The notes below the pieces were generated by a model, which made no database searches, was not told the origin of the DNA, and saw only the letters and a list, made by a program, of their open reading frames with translations. Both the position numbers and the translations under genes were made by a program. From the NCBI GenBank assembly GCA_013822425.1, contig PNKL01000010.1, forward strand, positions 1 through 64,000: a stretch of 64,000 bases of DNA, written 5' to 3'. This stretch comes from Gemmatimonas sp. Its GTDB lineage: Bacteria; Gemmatimonadota; Gemmatimonadetes; Gemmatimonadales; Gemmatimonadaceae. Of this stretch, positions 55,120-63,799 are shown in pieces; position 1 is the first letter of the stretch; the number at the start of each line of letters is the position of its first letter.

Positions 55120-55620
55120 ATGAAGAGACTCTCGTTAGCAACCTATGCCGCCGGAACCGTGCTCCTGCTTGGATTGGGCGGCGCGCGCGCTGAAGCGCAG
55201 GGACAACCGATGGGCGGGATGGCGGGGCATCAAGGCATGAGCCATCAGGGCATGACGCAGCAGGGCATGTCGACGGCGATGGTGGCCCAGATGCAGACCA
55301 TGATGCAACGCACCGATCTGATGGTGCAGCGGACGCAGCAGATGACGCAGTTTGCGCAGACCATGCCGATGAGCATTCCGGGTGTGCATGCGATGCACAT
55401 GATGACCGAGAATTTCTCGGCGATGTCGGGGCAGATGAAAGGACTGACGTCCCAGATGCATGACCTGATGATGAACGAGCCGTTGATGGCGAGCGGAACC
55501 ATGCGCAGTGAAATGGGTACGATGCAGAAGTCGCTCACGGAGATGCTGGGCAACATGGATCGCATGCTGAAATCGATGGAGAAGATGCAGCAGAACGTGC
55601 CGACGCCGCCCAAACCGTAG
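55120..55620 (+). CDS. Methionine/histidine-rich periplasmic protein
   Basis: A 166-aa exported protein. The signal peptide is at about 1-27. The mature part is very rich in Met, His and Gln: GGMAGHQGMSHQGMTQQGMS, then helices with HAMHMMTENF and SQMHDLMMNEP. It has no cysteine. The Met-x-x-Met and His patterns suit binding of Cu(I) or Ag(I) in the periplasm, by analogy with CusF, CopC or PcoE-type proteins, but it is homologous to none that I can name. It starts the resistance cluster; GAGG lies 12 bases before the ATG. A coiled-coil-like helix (about 50-160) is likely. Confidence 0.7.
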   Translation: MKRLSLATYAAGTVLLLGLGGARAEAQGQPMGGMAGHQGMSHQGMTQQGMSTAMVAQMQTMMQRTDLMVQRTQQMTQFAQTMPMSIPGVHAMHMMTENFSAMSGQMKGLTSQMHDLMMNEPLMASGTMRSEMGTMQKSLTEMLGNMDRMLKSMEKMQQNVPTPPKP

Positions 55621-55632
55621 CCTAGAGCGCTC

Positions 55633-56475
55633 GTGAGACGCCCTCTGCTGGTACTCGGGTTCGCTGGCGGCATCGCGGCGACGGGGTCCGCCCAGGACTC
55701 CTTCGCCGTGTTTGGCGGCTCCCAGTTCACCGCCGGTCGTTACGGTGGCGACCGCGCGGTGAGCACGGCGAACTTTGCAGTGGGTGCGATGGCGACCTTC
55801 GGGCGGTGGCGCTGGTGGGCAACGGTGCCGTACATCTTTCAGGACGCGGCGACCGTACGCACGGTCGGTGCTGGCATGCTGCCGGTCGGCGGAATTGCGC
55901 ACTCCGAGCGAAACAGCAGGTCCAGCGGGATGATGGGCAACTTTGGCATAGCCGGGATGAACGACGGAGGCTCCGGCATGACCGGCCACGCCGGGTACGG
56001 CGATCCGGTGCTGCGCGTTGATGCCACCGTGTGGGGATCAGCCGCGTCCACGAGGAGCCTCGCACTCTACTCGTCGGTCAAGCTTCCCTTCGCGAGCGCG
56101 TCGAATGGCTTCGGGACTGGCAAGTGGGACGAAGCCGTCGGCGCGACACTTGCACGGCGGTCGACGACTTGGGCCGTCCTCGCCGATGTCGCGTACTGGC
56201 GCGTGGGACGGTCGTCGGGTGATCCGTATCGCGATGTCATGACCGGCACCATTACGGCTGCACGGCCACTGGGGTGGGTAGGGCAGCAGGTCTATGGCTC
56301 GCTGCTCGCCACGACTCCGTTTGTTGCCGGTGCGAAAGGACCGGTGCAACTTGGGGCGGGATGGAGCCGCGTTGGCGCAAGCCGCCGAACGCTTTCCGTG
56401 ACGGCAGGCGTTGGCATGACGCCGACAGCACCGGCGTTCTCTCTTTCGGCCGGCTGGTCGAGGGGGCTCCGGTGA
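55633..56475 (+). CDS. Outer-membrane beta-barrel protein of the metal locus
   Basis: A 280-aa exported protein with a signal peptide (about 1-20) and regularly spaced aromatic strands (WRWWATVPYIFQD, STRSLALYSSVKLPF, RTLSVTAGVGMTPTAPAF) ending in aromatic-rich SLSAGWSRGLR. It looks like a small porin or transporter barrel of the phenol_MetA_deg/DUF3078 style. A flexible loop at about 85-120 is rich in Met, Gly and His (SGMMGNFGIAGMNDGGSGM). GTG start at 55633. It begins 12 bases after the Met-rich protein gene and overlaps the next gene by 4 bases. Confidence 0.66.
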   Translation: MRRPLLVLGFAGGIAATGSAQDSFAVFGGSQFTAGRYGGDRAVSTANFAVGAMATFGRWRWWATVPYIFQDAATVRTVGAGMLPVGGIAHSERNSRSSGMMGNFGIAGMNDGGSGMTGHAGYGDPVLRVDATVWGSAASTRSLALYSSVKLPFASASNGFGTGKWDEAVGATLARRSTTWAVLADVAYWRVGRSSGDPYRDVMTGTITAARPLGWVGQQVYGSLLATTPFVAGAKGPVQLGAGWSRVGASRRTLSVTAGVGMTPTAPAFSLSAGWSRGLR

Positions 56476-56987
56476 CGCCGCGGCGACTGCTTGTGCCTTT
56501 GCGGGCGCTGATTGCGGCCTTGATCGCCTGCGCGCTTTCGGCGATGCCGCTTGGCGCACAGCAGTGTGCGGATCATTCGGCGAAGCCGGCCACGGCATCA
56601 GTCCCGGCTTCCGCGACGACTCCGACCCGCAGCACAGACGCGGTTGCGGTGGTCGCCCCCCCGCAGCTCGCGCCGCCGCCGATGCATCATCCTACGATGA
56701 CCAGCGGTCACCATACGAGTGGGCGTCAGCCGGTCACGGAGCACGTCGCTACGGTCCAGGCGACGGTCAGGAGCGCCGACTGCTGCACTACACCTGACGG
56801 GAAGACCCCGTCGTGTCTGTCCTGTTCCTCCGGCATGGGGTGCGCGAGTTCCGCGCCTCCAACCATCGTCGCACCGGTCGTGGCTACGCCGATGCCAGAC
56901 GTTATCGCGACTTCGCTGCCGCGCAGTGGCTCCGCGCCACCCGCCGAGTGGTCGCGCCCGCTTGACACACCGCCTCCGAGAGACTGA
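56472..56987 (+). CDS. His/Cys-rich exported protein of unknown function
   Basis: A 171-aa protein. GTG start at 56472, overlapping the previous stop (GTGA). The signal peptide is at about 1-32. The mature chain is Pro/Ala-rich and disordered, with a histidine cluster (MHHPTMTSGHH) and a cysteine cluster (CCTTPDGKTPSCLSCSSGMGC). I know no family. Its metal-ligand-rich make-up and place in the operon suggest a metal-binding or shuttling role. Confidence 0.55.
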   Translation: MTPRRLLVPLRALIAALIACALSAMPLGAQQCADHSAKPATASVPASATTPTRSTDAVAVVAPPQLAPPPMHHPTMTSGHHTSGRQPVTEHVATVQATVRSADCCTTPDGKTPSCLSCSSGMGCASSAPPTIVAPVVATPMPDVIATSLPRSGSAPPAEWSRPLDTPPPRD

Positions 56988-57087
56988 ATCTAGTCCATCG
57001 ACGCACCGCGTCGATACCTGACCGTGTGGTCTGCCCGACGGCGAGTCGTTCGCCGCGGGGCTCCCTCTCCGTCTCTCGAGGACGCTC

Positions 57088-58482
57088 GTGTTCCAACACA
57101 CTCCGCCCATGCCGCATACCGGCATGGAGCTCTCGTCAACGCGTGCTCACGCACCGCGGCGTCGTTTCGCGCCTTTCGTGTGGCTTCGGCGCATCTCCGT
57201 CTTGGCGGGCCTCGCAGCTCTTGGCACGCCTGGCGCGGCGCAGGTCGCGTCACCCACACCTCGCAGGCTTACCCTTGGCGAACTATACGCCGCTGCGGAT
57301 CGTGCCAATCCCCGACTGTCGGCGGCGAAGGCGCTGGTGGTCGCCGCGGAGGCGCGGGTGCCCGGCACCCGACGGCCCCCCGATCCGCAGGTGCAGCTCG
57401 GCTTCATGAATCGTGCCCTGCCCGGGCTCGGTCCCATGGATCCCCTCAGCATGACGCAACTGCAGGTCATGCAGATGCTGCCGACTGCAGGGAAGCTGGG
57501 ACTGGCCGGCGCGGCGGCGGACGCGAGGGTTGGAGGTGCCCGCGCACGGGCGGTAGACCTTCGATGGCAAGTGCGGAGCCAGGTCGCGGCGGCCTTCTAT
57601 GAGGTGTACCGCACGGAACGCAGCATCGATATTGCCATCCGCACACGTCGCCTGATGGAAGACGTGGCTGCGACGTCGGAAGCGATGTATCGCGTCGGCG
57701 AAACGGCGCAGGCCGATGTGCTCAAGGCGCAGGTGGAAATTGGCCGCATGACGGAGGAGATCACGGCGATGCGTGCGATGCGCGCAGTGAATCTCGCCCG
57801 GCTGGGTGGACTGCTCAACCAGCGAGTGGACTCGGGCCTGGCTGCCGTGTTGCCGTTCTTCCCAGATCGACTGCCGTCGCCAGACAGCCTGATGGAGCAG
57901 GCGGCAACGACGCGCCCGATGGTGCAGGGAGGCGAGGCCGACCTGCGCGCGGCGGAAGCGGAGGTCAAACGCGCCATTCGTGAAATCTGGCCGGACCTGC
58001 AGGTTGGCGTGCAGTACGGGCAGCGCGGCGGGATGACCGGCGTCGAGCGCATGGGCAGTCTGATGCTCGGCGCCAGCGTCCCGATCTTCGCGAAGAGCCG
58101 CCAGTACCGCATGCGCGACGAAACCGAGGCAATGCGGGCAATGGCGGCCGCCGACCTGACGGCCATGCGATCCGAGACACGCGCCAACGTGGGTGTCGCC
58201 TACGCGGAGTGGATGCGCGCGCGAAACCTCCGCACGCTCTATCAGACGTCCGTTCTGCCGCAGGCAAGGGCCGCGGTCACGGCCGCGGTAGCCGCCTATC
58301 GCGTTGGACGCGTGAACATCATGACGCTGCTGGATAACCAGGCCACGGTGAACCGGTACGAGCAGGAAGTTGCGGCGCTGGACGCCGCCGCGGGAATGGC
58401 CCTGGCCGACCTGGAAATGTTGCTTGGCCGCGAACTCTTTGACTCCAACGCCGGCCGAGCGACGCCGGGAGGTAACGAATAA
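57088..58482 (+). CDS. TolC/CusC-family outer-membrane efflux protein
   Basis: A 464-aa efflux duct of the TolC family. A GTG at 57088 has GAGGAC before it; an ATG at 57109 would also serve. After the signal sequence (through GTPGAAQ) come the two paired helical hairpins of the tunnel: RLTLGELYAAADRANPRL, VAAFYEVYRTERSIDIAIRT, and in the second half the TRANVGVAYAEWMRARNLRT segment. Forms the outer part of the CusCBA-type pump with the next two genes; its last base overlaps the CusB start. Confidence 0.88.
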   Translation: MFQHTPPMPHTGMELSSTRAHAPRRRFAPFVWLRRISVLAGLAALGTPGAAQVASPTPRRLTLGELYAAADRANPRLSAAKALVVAAEARVPGTRRPPDPQVQLGFMNRALPGLGPMDPLSMTQLQVMQMLPTAGKLGLAGAAADARVGGARARAVDLRWQVRSQVAAAFYEVYRTERSIDIAIRTRRLMEDVAATSEAMYRVGETAQADVLKAQVEIGRMTEEITAMRAMRAVNLARLGGLLNQRVDSGLAAVLPFFPDRLPSPDSLMEQAATTRPMVQGGEADLRAAEAEVKRAIREIWPDLQVGVQYGQRGGMTGVERMGSLMLGASVPIFAKSRQYRMRDETEAMRAMAAADLTAMRSETRANVGVAYAEWMRARNLRTLYQTSVLPQARAAVTAAVAAYRVGRVNIMTLLDNQATVNRYEQEVAALDAAAGMALADLEMLLGRELFDSNAGRATPGGNE

Positions 58483-59894
58483 TGCGCGACGAACAGCAGA
58501 ACACTGCGAATAGCCCGAGCGACACCTCGATGTTTGGCGTTCGTGCGAAGAGCGCGAGCGGCCGGTTCCGCGCGGTCATCCTCGGCGTTGCCGTCATTGG
58601 CGGGGCCGTTGCGCTGGCCATCTACGCGTCGCGCGACAAGGCGCCCGCTGCCGATGCGGCCGGTCATGCTCACGGCGCGGCGGCCGCCGCCAACGCGGCG
58701 CAGCCGGTGATGTTGACGGCTGAACAGGCACGACGCATTGGCGTCACCTACGCAAGCGTGGAACGCAGCGCGTTGAACCCTGAAGTGCGAACGGTCGCCC
58801 AGGTCACGTTGGATGAGACGCGCGTGCGTTCGGTGTCGCTGAAGTTCGACGGCTGGATCGACCGGCTCTTCGTCGATTTCACCGGACGCGAGGTCCAAGC
58901 CGGGGAACCGCTCGTCTCCATGTATGCTCCGATGTTGTTGACGGCCGCAGAGGAGCTGGTGATCGCTGCCAGGCTCGCGCGAGACGTCGCCGACACGGAC
59001 ACTTCGGCTGCGGCAAACGCGCAGTCGCTCCTGCGCGGCGCGCGCCAACGCCTGCTCTACTGGGACGTCCCCACTGCAGAAGTCGATCGGGTCGAGCGCA
59101 CGGGTGAGATGCAGAAATCACTGATGATTCGCGCCCCCTACAACGGGGTCGTCGTTGAGAAACTCGTGGTGCTAGGCCAGCGCGTCATGGCAGGCGATGC
59201 GCTCTTCCGACTCGCCGATCTGTCGGTCGTGTGGGTGGAAGGGGAAGTATTTGAGCAGAACCTTCCCTTCGTTCACAAGGGTCAGTTGGTGGACGTGGAG
59301 CTTGAGGCGATGCCGGGCAACGTGCGGCAGGGACGCATCGTCTTTATTCAACCCACGGTCAGCAACGAGACCCGAACTGTCCGCGTTCGTGTGGAAATGG
59401 ACAACCAGAATGGCGTGCTGAAGCCGGGGATGTACGCGACGATTCTCATTCGGACGACCGGTCGTGCGCAGGTGCTCCACGTGCCACGGTCTGCCGTGCT
59501 TTCAACCGGACGGCGAGACTTGGTGTTCGTGCAGCGTGCCGACGGCATGTTGGAGCCGCGAGACATCGTGCGCGGCATCGCCACGGACGACCGGGTGGAG
59601 GTGAAGGCTGGTTTGCGCCTGGGTGAAATCGTCGTGAGGTCCGCCACATTCCTCGTGGACGCGGAGTCAAACCTCGGTTCGATGTTGGGTGGCATGGCTG
59701 GAATGCCAGGGATGGACATGTCGGCGCCGGCGCCAAAGGGCGCTACCGCAGCGCCGATGGATCCGGCGATGGACCACTCGAAGATGCCGGGTGTGGCGAC
59801 GCCGGCAGCTCCCGCCGAGACGAAGAAGGGGCAGAAACCGGCGAAGCCGGACACAATGCCGCCCATGGCCGGCATGAAACACAACAACGACTGA
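58482..59894 (+). CDS. cusB: CusB-type periplasmic adaptor of the RND pump
   Basis: A 470-aa membrane-fusion protein: one N-terminal helix (about 27-48), a short His-containing segment (HAHG), then barrel-sandwich, alpha-hairpin and beta-barrel domains (VRSVSLKFDGWIDRLFVDFT, MIRAPYNGVVVEKLVVLGQR, GMYATILIRTTGRAQVLHVP). The C-terminal 65 residues are an unusual Met/Pro/His-rich tail (GGMAGMPGMDMS; MDPAMDHSKMPG). CusB passes Cu(I)/Ag(I) to the pump through Met triads; the tail may add binding sites. Start ATG overlaps the TolC stop (TAATG). Confidence 0.9.
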   Translation: MRDEQQNTANSPSDTSMFGVRAKSASGRFRAVILGVAVIGGAVALAIYASRDKAPAADAAGHAHGAAAAANAAQPVMLTAEQARRIGVTYASVERSALNPEVRTVAQVTLDETRVRSVSLKFDGWIDRLFVDFTGREVQAGEPLVSMYAPMLLTAAEELVIAARLARDVADTDTSAAANAQSLLRGARQRLLYWDVPTAEVDRVERTGEMQKSLMIRAPYNGVVVEKLVVLGQRVMAGDALFRLADLSVVWVEGEVFEQNLPFVHKGQLVDVELEAMPGNVRQGRIVFIQPTVSNETRTVRVRVEMDNQNGVLKPGMYATILIRTTGRAQVLHVPRSAVLSTGRRDLVFVQRADGMLEPRDIVRGIATDDRVEVKAGLRLGEIVVRSATFLVDAESNLGSMLGGMAGMPGMDMSAPAPKGATAAPMDPAMDHSKMPGVATPAAPAETKKGQKPAKPDTMPPMAGMKHNND

Positions 59895-59905
59895 GGAACC
59901 CTTCC

Positions 59906-62900
59906 ATGCTCAAGCAAGTCATTGCGTGGTCGGCAAATAACAAGTTCCTCGTCATCCTGTTCACCGTGGCGGCGATGCTGGCGGGCGTCATCGCGGTGCG
60001 CAACACGCCGCTGGAAGCGTTGCCGGACCTTTCGGATGTACAGGTCATTGTCCAGACGGAGTACAACGAGCAGGCCCCGCGCATCGTCGAAGATCAGGTC
60101 ACCTATCCGATTGCGGCGGAGATGCTCAAGGTGCCGGGCGCGCGCACCGTGCGCGGCTATTCGTACTTTGGCATCTCCTTCGTCTACATCATCTTTGACG
60201 ACGGCACCGACCTGTACTGGGCGCGCAGCCGCGTGCTGGAGTACCTGAACGGACTCAAGGGTCGTCTGCCCGCGAGTGTGTCTCCGACCCTCGGTCCCGA
60301 CGCGACAGGTCTAGGCTGGGTGTATCAGTACGCGCTCGAAGACACCACCGGCAAGATGAGCCTGGCGGATCTGCGGGCGCTCCAGGACTGGTATCTCCGC
60401 TACCAGTTGACGTCCGTGTCCGGGGTCTCCGAAGTCGCCACCATCGGCGGATTCGAGAAGCAGTATCAGATCAACATCGATCCGGCGAAGCTCCTTGCCT
60501 ATCGCATCCCGGTCACTCGGGTGATGCAGGCGGTACAGAACGCGAATGCCGATATCGGCGCGATGGTGGTGGAGCTGTCCGAGCGGGAGTACATGGTGCG
60601 CGGGCTCGGCTACCTGAAGTCCCTCGAGGACATCGAAAACGTGGTGGTCGGGGCAACCGCGGCAGGCACCCCCATCCGGGTGGCAGAACTCGGCCGTGTA
60701 AATGTCGGCCCCGCTATCCGACGCGGCGTCGCCGAACTCGACGGACGCGGCGACGCGGTCGGGGCAATTGTCATCATGCGTTTCGGGCAGAACGCGCTGA
60801 CCACGATCGAGCGCGTGAAGGAGCGCTTGAAGGCCATCGCGCCGGGGCTACCGCCCGGCGTGGTCGTTCGCCCCGTGTACGACCGCAGCGATCTGATCGA
60901 GCGGGCCATCGAGACGCTGCGCACCAAGCTGCTTGAAGAGAGTCTCGTCGTGGCGCTGGTCTGCATCGTCTTCCTGCTTCATGCGCGCTCCGCGCTGGTC
61001 GCGATCCTCACGCTCCCCATCGGCATCCTCATGGCGTTTGTGGCCATGCGAGGCGTGCGGGTCGGCGCGGATATCATGTCACTGGGTGGCATCGCGATTG
61101 CCATCGGGGCCATGATCGACGCTGCGATCGTGATGATCGAGAATCTGCACAAGCATCTGGAGCGTGCGATCACCGAAAAGGAGCGTGCCGCCGGCAAGGA
61201 CGTCGGATCATCGCGGTGGCTCGAGACGAAGATTCTCTCTTCAGAGGAGCGATGGCGCGTTGTAGTCGAGGCGGCGCAGGAAGTGGGCCCCGCCCTGTTC
61301 TTCTCGCTGCTGATCATCACGGTCTCGTTCCTGCCGGTCTTTGCCCTTGAGGGACAGGAAGGGCGGCTCTTCCGTCCGCTTGCGTTCACCAAGACGTTTG
61401 CGATGGCGGCCGCGAGCCTCCTCTCGGTCACGCTTGTGCCGGTGACCATGGGTCTGTTCGTGCGCGGCCGGATATTCCGGGAGTCGGCCAATCCCGTCAA
61501 TCGCGTGCTCATTCGCTGGTACCGGCCGATGATCACGTTCGTGTTGCGGCACCGGTGGCCGGTGATCGCGGCATCGGTGGTTGTCGTCATTCTCACCTGG
61601 GTGCCGTGGTCGCGCATCGGCAGCGAGTTCATGCCGCCGCTCGGTGAAGGCACGATTCTGTACATGCCGACCACCCTGCCCGGCGTCAGTGTCGCCAGGG
61701 CGCGCGAGATCCTGCGAATGCAGAACCAGATCCTGAAGAAGTTCCCCGAGGTGGAGCATGTCTGGGGGAAGGGTGGGCGCGCGAACACGGCCACGGACCC
61801 GGCAGGGCTCGACATGTTCGAGACGACGATCTCGCTGAAACCCCAAGAGACGTGGCGTCGCGGCATGACGTACGATCAGCTGGTTGCCGAGATGGACTCG
61901 GCGGTGCGGATGCCGGGGGTCACGAATGCCTGGACGATGCCCATCAAGGGGCGCATCGACATGCTGGCGACGGGCATTCGTACGCCCGTGGGCATCAAGG
62001 TCTTTGGGCCGGACTTGGCGGAACTGGAGCGGATCGGCCGCGAAGTTGAACGCGCGGTCAAGATGGTACCGGGGACGCGCAGCGCGTTCGCCGAGCGCGC
62101 GGTGAGCGGCTACTACCTCGACATCGACATCGACCGGAAGGCGGCGGCGCGGCACGGACTGAATGTGGGTGACGTACAGGCCGTGATTGCCACTGCCATC
62201 GGTGGCATGACCATCACGCAGACGGTCGAAGGGCGACAGCGGTTCGGCGTGCGCATTCGTTATCCGCAGGAACTGCGGGATACGCCGGAACGTCTGGCGT
62301 CGGTGCTGGTGCCTGTTTTGCACTCGGCCGCCGGCGGCGCCGGCGCGTCGGCGGGCATGGGCGGAATGGGCGGGGCCAGCTCTGCTCTCAGCGGCAATGC
62401 AGCGCAGGTTCCCCTCGGGCAGATTGCGACCATTCGCTCGGTAGCCGGCCCGATGGTGGTCCGCACGGAAGGAGCGATGCCCACCGCGTGGGTGTACGTG
62501 GACGTCGCGGGCCGCGACATTGGCGGATATGTCGCCGACGCGCAGCGGGAGGTCGCCGCGCGCGTGAAGATGCCTCCTGGCTACTCGATCGTGTGGAGCG
62601 GTCAGTACGAGTACATGCAGCGCGCCAAGGAGACGATGAAGCTCGTCATTCCGGCAACGCTCGCGCTGATCTTCCTGCTGCTCTACTTCAACTTCAAGAG
62701 CGTGGGCGAGACGCTGATCGTGATGCTCTCGCTCCCGTTTGCGCTGGTTGGCGGCATCTGGTTCCTCTGGGCCCTCAGCTTCAACTGGTCGGTGGCGGTC
62801 GCCATCGGCTTCATTGCCCTCGGCGGCGTGGCGGCAGAAACCGGCGTGGTCATGCTCATTTATCTCGATCACGCCTGGGCGGCGCGAAGTGCCGAGGGAC

Positions 62901-63208
62901 GCCAGCCGACGTTGCGCGATCTCTACGAAGCGGTGATGGAAGGCGCCGTGGAGCGTGTGCGCCCCAAGATGATGACGGTCATCGCCATCATGGCCGGCCT
63001 GCTTCCGCTGCTGTGGGGCAGCGGCGCCGGCGCGAGCGTGATGCGCCGCATCGCCGCGCCGATGATTGGCGGCATGGTCTCGAGCACGGTGCTCACACTG
63101 CTGGTCATCCCGGCGATCTATTCGCTGTGGAAGGAGCGGACGCTGGCGCTCGCCCCTGCAGCCATGCCCGACACGTCAGCGGATGCACGTGCAGTACCGA
63201 ACCCATAA
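59906..63208 (+). CDS. cusA: CusA-type heavy-metal RND efflux pump
   Basis: An 1100-aa inner-membrane proton/metal antiporter with 12 helices. The relay residues are present: Asp in GAMIDAAIVMIEN, Glu in GVAAETGVVML, Lys in RPKMMTVIAIM. The three methionines that bind Cu/Ag in E. coli CusA are conserved: YMPTTLPG, LDMFETTI and RIDMLATG. This points to Cu(I)/Ag(I) rather than Co/Zn/Cd. Odd is a Gly/Met-rich insert of about 25-30 residues at about 806-832 (GGAGASAGMGGMGGASS) in the second periplasmic loop. It completes the pump with the two preceding genes. Confidence 0.93.
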   Translation: MLKQVIAWSANNKFLVILFTVAAMLAGVIAVRNTPLEALPDLSDVQVIVQTEYNEQAPRIVEDQVTYPIAAEMLKVPGARTVRGYSYFGISFVYIIFDDGTDLYWARSRVLEYLNGLKGRLPASVSPTLGPDATGLGWVYQYALEDTTGKMSLADLRALQDWYLRYQLTSVSGVSEVATIGGFEKQYQINIDPAKLLAYRIPVTRVMQAVQNANADIGAMVVELSEREYMVRGLGYLKSLEDIENVVVGATAAGTPIRVAELGRVNVGPAIRRGVAELDGRGDAVGAIVIMRFGQNALTTIERVKERLKAIAPGLPPGVVVRPVYDRSDLIERAIETLRTKLLEESLVVALVCIVFLLHARSALVAILTLPIGILMAFVAMRGVRVGADIMSLGGIAIAIGAMIDAAIVMIENLHKHLERAITEKERAAGKDVGSSRWLETKILSSEERWRVVVEAAQEVGPALFFSLLIITVSFLPVFALEGQEGRLFRPLAFTKTFAMAAASLLSVTLVPVTMGLFVRGRIFRESANPVNRVLIRWYRPMITFVLRHRWPVIAASVVVVILTWVPWSRIGSEFMPPLGEGTILYMPTTLPGVSVARAREILRMQNQILKKFPEVEHVWGKGGRANTATDPAGLDMFETTISLKPQETWRRGMTYDQLVAEMDSAVRMPGVTNAWTMPIKGRIDMLATGIRTPVGIKVFGPDLAELERIGREVERAVKMVPGTRSAFAERAVSGYYLDIDIDRKAAARHGLNVGDVQAVIATAIGGMTITQTVEGRQRFGVRIRYPQELRDTPERLASVLVPVLHSAAGGAGASAGMGGMGGASSALSGNAAQVPLGQIATIRSVAGPMVVRTEGAMPTAWVYVDVAGRDIGGYVADAQREVAARVKMPPGYSIVWSGQYEYMQRAKETMKLVIPATLALIFLLLYFNFKSVGETLIVMLSLPFALVGGIWFLWALSFNWSVAVAIGFIALGGVAAETGVVMLIYLDHAWAARSAEGRQPTLRDLYEAVMEGAVERVRPKMMTVIAIMAGLLPLLWGSGAGASVMRRIAAPMIGGMVSSTVLTLLVIPAIYSLWKERTLALAPAAMPDTSADARAVPNP

Positions 63209-63241
63209 CCAAGCGCCGGCCACGGCCGGTAGGGAGTACCA

Positions 63242-63790
63242 ATGAGATACTACGATACACGCGATCCGCATCGCAGCGGCGATGTCGCACCACGAGACGG
63301 GCATGTCCTTCATGCACCGCTGTCCCGGCGGGACTGGGTGCGCATGGCATCGGGCGGCTCTGCGGTACTCGCGGGGCTTGCCGTGCTCGGCGCCACAGGC
63401 TGCAAGGACGCAGCAGCCCGCTCGGTTGAGGTCACGCTCTACGCAGCCAAAGAGTGCGGATGCTGCCACAAGTGGGCCGACCACATGACGACCGCGGGTT
63501 TCAAAGTGGAGAAGCGCTTGATGCAGGATGTCAGTCCCCAGAAGGATGCCCTTTTGGTGCCAGTCGAGTTACGCTCGTGCCACACGGCGGTGATCAGCGG
63601 CTACGTCTTCGAAGGACACGTGCCGGTGGATCAGATCCGGAAGTTCCTGGCTGAACGCTCGGACTTCCGTGGACTTGCCGCGCCTGGAATGCCCGGCGGC
63701 TCTCCGGGCATGGAGGATTCGCCCAAGGTGGCGTACGAGGTGCTGGCCTTTCGTGCCGACGGCACCACGCGCGTATACGCGCGCGTCTAG
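63242..63790 (+). CDS. DUF411 metal-binding lipoprotein, Tat-exported
   Basis: A 182-aa protein. The leader has a twin-arginine motif (SRRDWVRMA) and a lipobox (LGATGC), so it should be exported folded and lipidated. The mature domain is DUF411: AAKECGCCHKWADHM with the CxCC thiol set (about 75-78), then LRSCHTAVISGYVFEGHVPV. DUF411 proteins are often found with copper resistance genes and are thought to bind copper. It lies 33 bases downstream of cusA. Confidence 0.88.
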   Translation: MRYYDTRDPHRSGDVAPRDGHVLHAPLSRRDWVRMASGGSAVLAGLAVLGATGCKDAAARSVEVTLYAAKECGCCHKWADHMTTAGFKVEKRLMQDVSPQKDALLVPVELRSCHTAVISGYVFEGHVPVDQIRKFLAERSDFRGLAAPGMPGGSPGMEDSPKVAYEVLAFRADGTTRVYARV

Positions 63791-63799
63791 GGAATCGTA

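Noticed and set aside
61241-62872. 543-codon minus-strand open frame
   Set aside because: Antisense to cusA; rich in His, Arg and Asp as other shadow frames here.
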